This document shows, piece after piece, positions 1 to 5,206 of a stretch of DNA of 5,206 nt (position 1 is the stretch's first letter; each line of letters begins with the position of its first letter). The notes beneath the pieces are model-generated. The model saw only the letters and a list, made by a program, of their open reading frames with translations, did not search any database and was not told where the DNA came from. Source of the stretch: Hydrogenophilales bacterium RIFOXYD1_FULL_62_11 (lineage in GTDB: Bacteria; Pseudomonadota; Gammaproteobacteria; Burkholderiales; Thiobacillaceae); the NCBI GenBank assembly GCA_001802655.1, contig MGZO01000115.1, positions 51,764 to 56,969 of the forward strand, read 5' to 3'. The position numbers and the translations under genes are program-made.

Positions 1-3000
1 TCGTCTGGGCGTGGCGGGCACCGGTAGCCGCTGGCAGGTGCAGCTTGATTCGCTGGTTTCGCCCTGGGCCAGCATGAGCGGGCAGGCGAGCCTCGCCCAG
101 GACGCGCCGTTTGCCTTGAGCGGCCGGCTCGATGCCGTGCGTGGCGACCCTTTGCCGGCGCATGCCGCGCTCGATGTGCAGGGCAAGCTGGAAGCGATTC
201 AATTCAAACTGGAGGCCACGGCCCGGGACATGAACGTGCTGGCATCGGGCGAAGTCGCGCCGTTTGCCGAGCTGCTGCTGCCGCGCCTGCTGGTGGCGGG
301 GCAGGGCGTCAATCCGGCGCAATGGGCAGCGGGCGCGCCGACTGCCCGGCTGGCGTTTTCCGGCGTGTTCGAGCAGCAACCGGGCCAGCGCCTGCTGGGC
401 AGTTTCAGCTTGAGCAATTCGGACGCCGGTAAGCTCGATACCGGGCGCGTGCCGCTGGTCCAGCTGGTCGGCGCGGTGGTGGGCGATGCCCGGCACGCCG
501 ATTTCAGCGCGCTGGAAATTGATCTTGGCGCGGCGGGTCGGCTGGCAGGCGACGGCCAGTGGCGCGACGGCCGGTTTGCGCTGAACCTCGCCAGTGATCG
601 GCTGAATCTGGCTGGGCTGCACGACAGCCTGTATGTCAGCAACATTCAAACGGCGTTGCAGCTGAGCGGCGACACCGTCCGCCAGCGCCTGCACGCCAGG
701 ATCGACGGCAACTATGGTCAGGGCCAATTCGTGCTGACGCACGATGCGGGCATGCTGGTGGTGGAAACGGTTGATTTGAGCGGCAAGCACGGCGGCAAGG
801 TGGCGGCAACGGGACGACTGGATCTGGGCGGCACACAGGCTTTTAGCGCCAAATTCGATATCGCACGCTTCAATCCGTCGCGTTTCGGTGCGTTTCCGCA
901 GGGCAAACTCAATGCACGCGGGGAAGTTGCGGGTACGCTGAAACCGGGCATCAGCCTCAAGGCGGGTTTCGAGTTGCCGCCGGGCGAGCTGGAAGGCCAT
1001 CCGGTCGTCGGCAAAGGTCGGGTGAACTTTGCCGCTGGCCGCCTGTTCGACACCGAGGTGGACGTCAATCTGGCGGGCAACAAGATCCTGGTGCGCGGCG
1101 ATTATGGGAAATCCCGGGTTCAGGCGAACTGGGTCATCCACGCGCCTGCGCTGGAACGGCTGGCGCGACTGGGAACGCGGTATCTGGGCGTGGAACTGGC
1201 CGGGCAACTGGACAGCGAAGGCAGCGTGTCCGGCAACCCCAGACAACCGCAGATCAAGATGAATGCGCAAGCGCGCAGGCTGCGTCTGCCCGGCGGTATC
1301 GCTGCGGACGACTTGAGCCTGCGCCTCGACATGCAGGCGTCGGCCAGCGGCGCGTTCAACGGCGAACTGCTGGGCAGCGGGCTGGCGATGGGCGGGCTGA
1401 CGGTTTCGTCGGCTCGCGTCCTGGTGCGGGGACAGCGCGACGCCCACGCGATCGAGCTGGATGCGCGGCTGCCCGAGTGGCAGGTCATGCTGCGCGCGCA
1501 AGGCGGGCTGGACGCGGCGCGGGTGTGGCGCGGCCGGCTGCTGCAAGCTGCGCTCGACGGCGAATGGCCGCTGCGGTTGCTCGCGCCCGCCAGCCTGACG
1601 CTGGGGCAGAATGCTCAACGCATTGACGCGGCAGCATTCAGCCTGGCGGGGGGCCGCCTCACGCTGGATAGCCTGGCGCTTCAGGCCGGGCAGATCACGA
1701 CGCGCGGCCGCCTCAGTCAACTGCCGCTTGCGCCGTTGCTGGCGCTGCTGGACGAACCGCCGCCTGTCCGCACCGACCTGCGGCTCGACGGCGAATGGGA
1801 TATCCGGCTGGGCGATGCGCTCGATGGCCGTGTGGCGCTGCGCCGCCAGTCGGGTGATGTGACGGTTACCGATCCGGTGCTGAAACTCGGGCTCACCGTA
1901 CTCAATCTGGACGTCCAGGCTGCGGCGAATCAGGTCAACGTGAAGCTGGATGTCGACACAGCGGAAACCGGACGGCTGCATGCGGAAGGCCGCACCCGTC
2001 TGACGCGTGAAGGCAACAGGCTGGTTCTGCTGAAAAGTGCGCCAACGAGCTGGGCTGCCCAGGCGAAGCTGCCGGATCTGCGTGCGCTGCGACCTTTGCT
2101 GCCACCCGGAATCCGGGCGGATGCGCAACTTGCATTCGACCTCGCCGGCAGCGGCACGCTGGCGGCACCGGTGCTGAATGGCGCGCTGGCGGCCAGCGGC
2201 ATTCGCTTCAGCATGCCGGAAGAGGGCATTCTGGTTCGCGACGGCACCCTCAAACTCACGCTGGACGACAACACCATCAACGTGAGCGAAGGCATTCTGC
2301 ACGGGCAAAGCGGCCGCATCCTGGTGACCGGCGCGGCTTCCTGGCGCAATCCTGCTGGCGGCTTGACACTGAAGTTTGAGAATTTTGCCGCGTTTACGCG
2401 CAGCGACCGCCTGCTGTGGATGTCGGGCATGACCCGGCTGGGGTATGCCGACGGGCGCGTGACGCTGGATGGCGATCTGCGTGCCGACAAGGCGCGTCTG
2501 GAACGGCCTGAAGCAAGCCGCCCGCAATTGTCAGACGACGTGGTGGTGGTCGGGCAGCCGCCGCGTTCCGAGACCATTACCCGGCGCACGCCGCTGGATT
2601 TGAACCTGCGGTTTGACCTGGGAGACGATTTCCTGTTCAAGGGCGCCGGACTGGATGTCCGTCTTGGCGGCAAACTCCGCGTGTTTACCCGCAACGAGAT
2701 CCTGCGTGGCGAAGGCAGCATCCAGGTGGTCAAGGGGCGTTACGCGGTGTATGGACAAACCCTGGATATCACGCGCGGCATTCTCAGCTTTACGGGGCCG
2801 CTCAACAATCCCAACCTCGACATTCTTGCCGTGCGCAAGACCGGCGACGTCATCGCTGGTGTCAGGGTCAGCGGTACGGTCGAGCGCCCGCTGGCAAAGC
2901 TGTATTCCGAACCCGCCATGCCGGATACCGAAACCCTTTCCTGGCTGGTGTTCGGGCATGGGCTGGACAAGGGCGACAGCGCACAATTCGGCATGCTGCA

Positions 3001-3304
3001 ATTCATGGCGAGTGCACTGTTAAGCCAGGCTGAGTCAGTCAGCCTGCAAACCCGGCTGGCCGACGCGTTGTCTATCGACAGCTTCGAGATCCGTGAAGGG
3101 GATAACCCGGAAGACCTGTCGACCACCGTGGTGAGCGTCGGCAAGCGCATCAACTCCCGCCTGATGATGAGTTATGGCCAAAGCCTGGATGGCCTGGAAC
3201 AGATCGTCAAGGCGATTTACCTGCTTTCGCCCAGATTCCGGGTGGAGGCGACCACCGGTACGGCGACCGGGGTGGACGTGTTTTACACGCTGGAGTACGA
3301 CTGA
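1..3304 (+). CDS. tamB: TamB, translocation and assembly module subunit (DUF490 family), 5'-truncated by the window edge
   Basis: The reading frame is open from the first bases (first full codon at 2) to TGA at 3302-3304, giving 1100 visible codons. E. coli TamB has about 1260 residues, so the N-terminal membrane anchor and first repeats lie before the window. The GTG at 11 is internal, not a start. Most of the protein is alternating short beta-strand sequence rich in Gly, Leu, Asp and Arg, as expected for the long lipid-binding beta-groove of this family. The last 350 or so residues match the TamB C-terminal domain: LSDDVVVVG near residue 840-850, FLFKGAGLDVRLGG near 877-890, YGQTLDITRGILSFTGP near 914-930, DTETLSWLVFG near 975-985, and a final aromatic beta-strand ending FYTLEYD. 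TamB spans the periplasm and works with the Omp85 protein TamA; it is implicated in outer-membrane protein assembly and phospholipid transport. tamA would be expected upstream. No frameshift was seen. Confidence 0.93.
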   Translation, partial: RLGVAGTGSRWQVQLDSLVSPWASMSGQASLAQDAPFALSGRLDAVRGDPLPAHAALDVQGKLEAIQFKLEATARDMNVLASGEVAPFAELLLPRLLVAGQGVNPAQWAAGAPTARLAFSGVFEQQPGQRLLGSFSLSNSDAGKLDTGRVPLVQLVGAVVGDARHADFSALEIDLGAAGRLAGDGQWRDGRFALNLASDRLNLAGLHDSLYVSNIQTALQLSGDTVRQRLHARIDGNYGQGQFVLTHDAGMLVVETVDLSGKHGGKVAATGRLDLGGTQAFSAKFDIARFNPSRFGAFPQGKLNARGEVAGTLKPGISLKAGFELPPGELEGHPVVGKGRVNFAAGRLFDTEVDVNLAGNKILVRGDYGKSRVQANWVIHAPALERLARLGTRYLGVELAGQLDSEGSVSGNPRQPQIKMNAQARRLRLPGGIAADDLSLRLDMQASASGAFNGELLGSGLAMGGLTVSSARVLVRGQRDAHAIELDARLPEWQVMLRAQGGLDAARVWRGRLLQAALDGEWPLRLLAPASLTLGQNAQRIDAAAFSLAGGRLTLDSLALQAGQITTRGRLSQLPLAPLLALLDEPPPVRTDLRLDGEWDIRLGDALDGRVALRRQSGDVTVTDPVLKLGLTVLNLDVQAAANQVNVKLDVDTAETGRLHAEGRTRLTREGNRLVLLKSAPTSWAAQAKLPDLRALRPLLPPGIRADAQLAFDLAGSGTLAAPVLNGALAASGIRFSMPEEGILVRDGTLKLTLDDNTINVSEGILHGQSGRILVTGAASWRNPAGGLTLKFENFAAFTRSDRLLWMSGMTRLGYADGRVTLDGDLRADKARLERPEASRPQLSDDVVVVGQPPRSETITRRTPLDLNLRFDLGDDFLFKGAGLDVRLGGKLRVFTRNEILRGEGSIQVVKGRYAVYGQTLDITRGILSFTGPLNNPNLDILAVRKTGDVIAGVRVSGTVERPLAKLYSEPAMPDTETLSWLVFGHGLDKGDSAQFGMLQFMASALLSQAESVSLQTRLADALSIDSFEIREGDNPEDLSTTVVSVGKRINSRLMMSYGQSLDGLEQIVKAIYLLSPRFRVEATTGTATGVDVFYTLEYD

Positions 3305-3309
3305 TGCCT

Positions 3310-3330
3310 GCTGCAGATGCGCAATGCAGC
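3310..3330 (+). repeat. Small inverted repeat just after tamB
   Basis: GCTGCA (3310-3315) pairs with TGCAGC (3325-3330) around a 9-base loop. It starts 6 bases after the tamB stop and is followed by a pyrimidine-rich stretch, CTTATCTCTC, but not by a real T-run. It could stabilise the tamB mRNA end or act as a poor terminator. A stem this short can arise by chance. Confidence 0.25.
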
Positions 3331-3341
3331 CTTATCTCTCA

Positions 3342-3367
3342 GGTGCCGGATCAACGGGCTCGGCACC
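3342..3367 (+). terminator. Possible weak terminator hairpin between tamB and surE
   Basis: GGTGCCG (3342-3348) and CGGCACC (3361-3367) form a perfect 7-bp GC-rich stem with a 12-base loop. The following bases (GCGATCAGACTG) contain no T-run, so this does not meet the usual intrinsic terminator pattern. It may be a pause site, a 3'-end protecting hairpin or chance. Some read-through from tamB into surE therefore seems possible. Confidence 0.25.
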
Positions 3368-3376
3368 GCGATCAGA

Positions 3377-3412
3377 CTGAATCGCTTGAAGCGCAGTGTT
3401 AGAATCGCCCGC
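3377..3412 (+). promoter_or_regulatory. Candidate sigma70-type extended -10 promoter for surE-pcm-nlpD
   Basis: TAGAAT at 3400-3405 matches the -10 consensus TATAAT at 5 of 6 bases. It is preceded by TGT (3397-3399), which makes an extended -10 (TGNTAGAAT). The hexamer at a 17-base spacing upstream is CTGAAT (3377-3382), only 3 of 6 to TTGACA, but extended -10 promoters tolerate a weak -35. Transcription would start near 3411-3413. The position, about 70 bases before the surE start in the only sizeable gap of the window, suits a promoter for the downstream cluster. This is motif matching by eye only. Confidence 0.45.
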
Positions 3413-3484
3413 ATGTTTGATGTCTGCTTTTTTGCCATGAATGTCCTGCGTATTGTGTCTCCCCGGCACGGAGGTTTCCGCTAA
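3413..3484 (+). CDS. Possible 23-residue upstream ORF overlapping the surE start (speculative)
   Basis: An ATG at 3413 opens a 23-codon frame (begins MFDVCFFAMNVLRIV, ends GGFR) that stops at TAA 3482-3484. The stop shares its last A with the surE start codon (TAATG). The frame has no Shine-Dalgarno. However, its ATG falls where the candidate promoter would start transcription, so it could be read as a leaderless message. The surE Shine-Dalgarno lies inside it, at its Gly-Gly codons, so its translation could influence surE initiation. A second in-frame ATG is at 3437. I recognise no homologue, and an ORF this short may well be chance. Confidence 0.18.
   Translation: MFDVCFFAMNVLRIVSPRHGGFR
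3470..3475 (+). promoter_or_regulatory. Strong Shine-Dalgarno of surE
   Basis: GGAGGT lies 8 bases before the ATG at 3484, a near-ideal match and spacing for the 16S rRNA anti-SD. It fixes the surE start. It is much stronger than anything upstream of pcm or nlpD, which suggests surE is the entry point for ribosomes and the later genes depend partly on coupling. Confidence 0.85.
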
Positions 3485-4227
3485 TGCGCATCCTGCTTTC
3501 CAATGACGACGGTTATTTCGCGCCGGGGCTGGCTGCCCTGGCCGACGCGCTGCGTGAACTGGCCGATATCACCGTGGTGGCGCCCGAGCGTGACCGTAGC
3601 GGCGCGTCCAATTCGCTGACCCTGGATCGGCCTTTGCTGCTGCGTCAGGCGCCGAGCGGGTTTTATTACGTCAATGGCACACCGACCGATTGTGTGCATC
3701 TGGCCGTCACCGGGATGCTGGATCACCTGCCCGACATGGTGATTTCCGGCATCAATCACGGCGCCAACATGGGCGACGACACCATTTATTCCGGCACGGT
3801 TGCCGCCGCCACCGAGGGCTATCTGCTGGGGATCCCGGCGATTGCGGTGTCGCTCGCCAGCCACAACGCCCGGCATTTTGATACTGCCGCGCGGGTGGTG
3901 GCCGATCTGGTGCGGCGCATCCAGGCCCAGCCGCCGACCGAGCCGATGTTGCTCAACGTCAACGTGCCGGATTGCGCCTGGGATGAGCTCGACGGCATCA
4001 GCGTGACGCGGTTGGGCAAGCGCCACAAGGCCGAGTCGGTAGTCAAAACCACCAACCCGCGCGGCCAGACCGTGTACTGGGTGGGCGCAGCAGGCGCGGC
4101 AGCCGATGCGGGCGAGGGCACCGATTTCTTCGCCGTGGCCAATGGCCAGGTGTCGATTACCCCGCTGCAAATGGATCTGACCCGCTACAACCAGATGGAC
4201 AGTGTGATCGCATGGCTGAAACCTTGA
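3484..4227 (+). CDS. surE: SurE, 5'/3'-nucleotidase (survival protein), complete
   Basis: This encodes 247 residues, close to the 253 of E. coli SurE. SurE is a cytoplasmic metal-dependent phosphatase that removes phosphate from nucleoside 5'- and 3'-monophosphates and can cleave short polyphosphate. The family hallmarks are all present: the N-terminal NDDG (residues 7-10), with metal ligands Asp8 and Asp9; Ser39 in the APERDRSGAS segment; and Asn91 in SGINHGANMGDDTIYSG. The conserved YVNGTPTDCV (62-71) and the C-terminal VSITPLQMDLT are also present, so the enzyme is predicted active. The start is supported by GGAGGT 8 bases upstream and by the conserved RILLSNDDG beginning right at the N-terminus. 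The 3' end overlaps pcm by 16 bases. Its neighbours pcm and nlpD form the classic stress-survival cluster; here tamB lies upstream instead of truD. Confidence 0.97.
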   Translation: MRILLSNDDGYFAPGLAALADALRELADITVVAPERDRSGASNSLTLDRPLLLRQAPSGFYYVNGTPTDCVHLAVTGMLDHLPDMVISGINHGANMGDDTIYSGTVAAATEGYLLGIPAIAVSLASHNARHFDTAARVVADLVRRIQAQPPTEPMLLNVNVPDCAWDELDGISVTRLGKRHKAESVVKTTNPRGQTVYWVGAAGAAADAGEGTDFFAVANGQVSITPLQMDLTRYNQMDSVIAWLKP

Positions 4228-4892
4228 ACTCCCGCGCCGGAATCGGCATGACCTCGGCCCGCACGCGCGGCCGCATGGTCGAACGCCTGCGCGAACTCGG
4301 CATCAAGGATGAAATGGTGCTGTCGGCCATGGGTGAAGTGCCGCGCCATCTGTTTGTGGACCAGGCGCTGGCGTCACGCGCCTATGAAGATACGGCGCTG
4401 CCGATCGGGTTTGGGCAGACGATTTCCAATCCCCATATCGTGGCGCGGATGGCCGAGCTGGCGCGGCATGGCGAAGCCGGGCAGGGGCGCCCGCTTGGAC
4501 GGGTGCTGGAAATCGGCCTCGGTTGCGGCTATCAGGCCACCGTGCTGGGCAAGCTCGCGCGTGAAGTGGTATCGATGGAACGCATCGCCGCGCTGGTCGG
4601 CAAAACCCGGGTGCGGCTGCGCGAATTGCGCGTGAACAACGTCAAGCCCAAGCATGGCGACGGCATGAACGGTGCCAAAGACTTTGCACCATTCGACGCG
4701 ATTGTGATTGCAGCAGCGTTTGGCGAAGTGCCGCAAGCCTTGCTGCAACAGCTTGCCGATGGTGCCCGGCTGGTGATGCCGCTGGGCAACCTGACCCAGA
4801 CCTTGTGCGTGGTGGAACGTCAGGGTGACACCTATACCGAACGTCGGCTGGAAGGGGTGAAATTCGTGCCCTTGTTACCGGGGGTAGCATGA
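4212..4892 (+). CDS. pcm: Protein-L-isoaspartate(D-aspartate) O-methyltransferase, complete
   Basis: This encodes 226 residues; E. coli Pcm has 208. The enzyme uses S-adenosylmethionine to methylate abnormal L-isoaspartyl residues, starting repair of aged proteins in the cytoplasm. Visible motifs are VPRHLFVD (43-50), ALPIGFGQTISNPHIVARM (62-80) with the active-site region Ser72, SAM motif I VLEIGLGCGYQ (98-108), ERI after the second strand (123-125), HGDG (148-151), PFDAIVIAAA (160-169) and the terminal FVPLLPG (218-224). Motif I reads GLGCG where E. coli has GTGSG, and FGEVP (170-174) replaces the more usual PPE-type segment. The start at 4212 overlaps surE and lacks a clear Shine-Dalgarno. 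A shorter form from the ATG at 4248 is possible, but the segment GIGMTSARTR spanning it resembles the N-terminus of betaproteobacterial relatives, which favours 4212. The stop overlaps the nlpD start. Confidence 0.95.
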   Translation: MAETLNSRAGIGMTSARTRGRMVERLRELGIKDEMVLSAMGEVPRHLFVDQALASRAYEDTALPIGFGQTISNPHIVARMAELARHGEAGQGRPLGRVLEIGLGCGYQATVLGKLAREVVSMERIAALVGKTRVRLRELRVNNVKPKHGDGMNGAKDFAPFDAIVIAAAFGEVPQALLQQLADGARLVMPLGNLTQTLCVVERQGDTYTERRLEGVKFVPLLPGVA

Positions 4893-5206
4893 AGCGGACG
4901 ACTGGCCGTCTGTGCACGCTTGGACTGGGCTTGACTGTGCTGGTGCTCAGCGCCTGCTCATCGACTGGCTCTGCGCCCGTGAGCAACCGTACGACAGGTC
5001 AGGCCGGCCCTCCGTCAACAGCCAAATCCGCCATTTCACGTTCGCGAACGCCGCAAATCACCCCCTCCACGACGGGCTGGTACACCGTGCAGCGCGGCGA
5101 TACCTTGTATGCCATCGCCTTTGCCAACAGCCTGGATCATCGCGATGTCGCACGCTGGAACCGGATAGACTCGCCCGACCTGATTCTGGTCGGGCAGGTG
5201 TTGCGG
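4889..5206 (+). CDS. nlpD: NlpD-like LysM lipoprotein, murein hydrolase activator, 3'-truncated by the window edge
   Basis: The ATG at 4889 overlaps the pcm stop (ATGA), and the frame stays open to the window end, giving 106 codons. Residues 1-22 form a lipoprotein signal peptide: basic MKRTTGR, a hydrophobic core, and the lipobox LSAC with Cys23 as the predicted lipidated residue. A Ser/Thr/Pro-rich linker (about 24-62) follows. A LysM peptidoglycan-binding domain begins at about 64 (WYTVQRGDTLYAIAF) and continues through VARWNRI to VGQVLR at the edge. NlpD proteins also carry a C-terminal LytM/M23 domain, catalytically degenerate, that activates the division amidase AmiC; that part would be downstream and cannot be checked. 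The identification rests on lipobox plus LysM plus the position right after surE-pcm. A bare LysM lipoprotein is possible but less likely. The GGGGG at 4880-4884 is a weak Shine-Dalgarno. In E. coli the main rpoS promoter lies inside nlpD. Confidence 0.92.
   Translation, partial: MKRTTGRLCTLGLGLTVLVLSACSSTGSAPVSNRTTGQAGPPSTAKSAISRSRTPQITPSTTGWYTVQRGDTLYAIAFANSLDHRDVARWNRIDSPDLILVGQVLR
5173..5195 (+). repeat. Perfect 8-bp GC-rich inverted repeat inside nlpD
   Basis: GCCCGACC (5173-5180) and GGTCGGGC (5188-5195) are exact reverse complements around a 7-base loop (TGATTCT). The repeat lies in the LysM codons for SPDLILVGQ. No T-run follows. It should fold readily in the mRNA. The function is unknown and the protein sequence alone may explain it. 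Confidence 0.5.

Noticed and set aside
11..13. GTG as the start of tamB
   Set aside because: The frame is open upstream to the window edge, no ribosome binding site is seen, and the sequence there is already mid-domain beta-repeat without a membrane anchor.
2105..2117. Near-palindrome CCCGGAATCCGGG in tamB
   Set aside because: It is short, coding (PPGIR) and a likely chance result of GC-rich codons; no neighbouring copies were seen.
1930..2733. 267-codon open frame on the minus strand inside tamB
   Set aside because: It is antisense to clear TamB sequence, has a low-complexity Ser/Arg/Pro-rich composition typical of mirror frames in GC-rich genes, and shows no recognisable domain.
2613..3023. 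136-codon + strand frame overlapping the tamB 3' region
   Set aside because: It lies in another frame of the best-conserved part of TamB and has a Trp/Arg/Cys/Ser-rich out-of-frame composition.
3304..3402. 32-codon ORF starting in a TGATG overlap with the tamB stop
   Set aside because: There is no Shine-Dalgarno, the composition is ordinary, and it runs through both inverted repeats and the candidate promoter. The TGATG overlap alone is weak support.
3481..4170. 229-codon open frame on the minus strand opposite surE
   Set aside because: It is antisense to a fully conserved SurE. Its His/Arg/Gly-rich composition reflects the complement of surE codons, and no domain is recognisable.
1..5206. 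Mobile elements, CRISPR arrays, tRNA or rRNA genes, riboswitches
   Set aside because: Reading both strands showed no direct-repeat arrays, transposase frames, terminal inverted repeats or recognisable RNA gene. Coding fills nearly the whole window and composition looks uniform.

Overview
The window is ordinary chromosomal DNA from a Gram-negative proteobacterium. It is GC-rich and densely coded, with all genes on the + strand. The SurE and Pcm sequences, and the surE-pcm-nlpD gene order, look most like Betaproteobacteria (for example a Nitrosomonadales-like lineage). That placement is a judgement from sequence resemblance, not a database result. I saw no mobile element, CRISPR array, rRNA, tRNA or sign of recent horizontal transfer.

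Layout. Positions 1-3304 hold the 3' part of tamB, at least 1100 codons. It encodes the large periplasmic beta-rich subunit of the TAM envelope machinery; its N-terminus lies before the window. A 179-base gap (3305-3483) follows. It holds two weak inverted repeats, a candidate extended -10 promoter (TGTTAGAAT), a possible 23-codon upstream ORF and a strong Shine-Dalgarno (GGAGGT). Then come surE (3484-4227, survival-protein nucleotidase), pcm (4212-4892, protein L-isoaspartate methyltransferase) and the start of nlpD (4889 to the window end, a lipoprotein with a LysM domain). surE and pcm overlap by 16 bases; pcm and nlpD overlap by ATGA.

How the genes fit together. surE-pcm-nlpD is the well-known stationary-phase and stress-survival cluster. 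In many gamma- and betaproteobacteria it leads into rpoS, so rpoS is expected just past the right edge, but it is not visible here. SurE and Pcm deal with nucleotide balance and damaged proteins, and NlpD activates cell-wall amidases during division. TamB handles outer-membrane biogenesis and lipid transport. Its position just upstream differs from the E. coli layout, where truD precedes surE and tamB sits with tamA.

I did not find a previously undescribed system. The points most worth a second look are the leader before surE, where a possibly leaderless mini-ORF ends in TAATG on the surE start, and a perfect 8-bp GC-rich hairpin inside the nlpD coding sequence.
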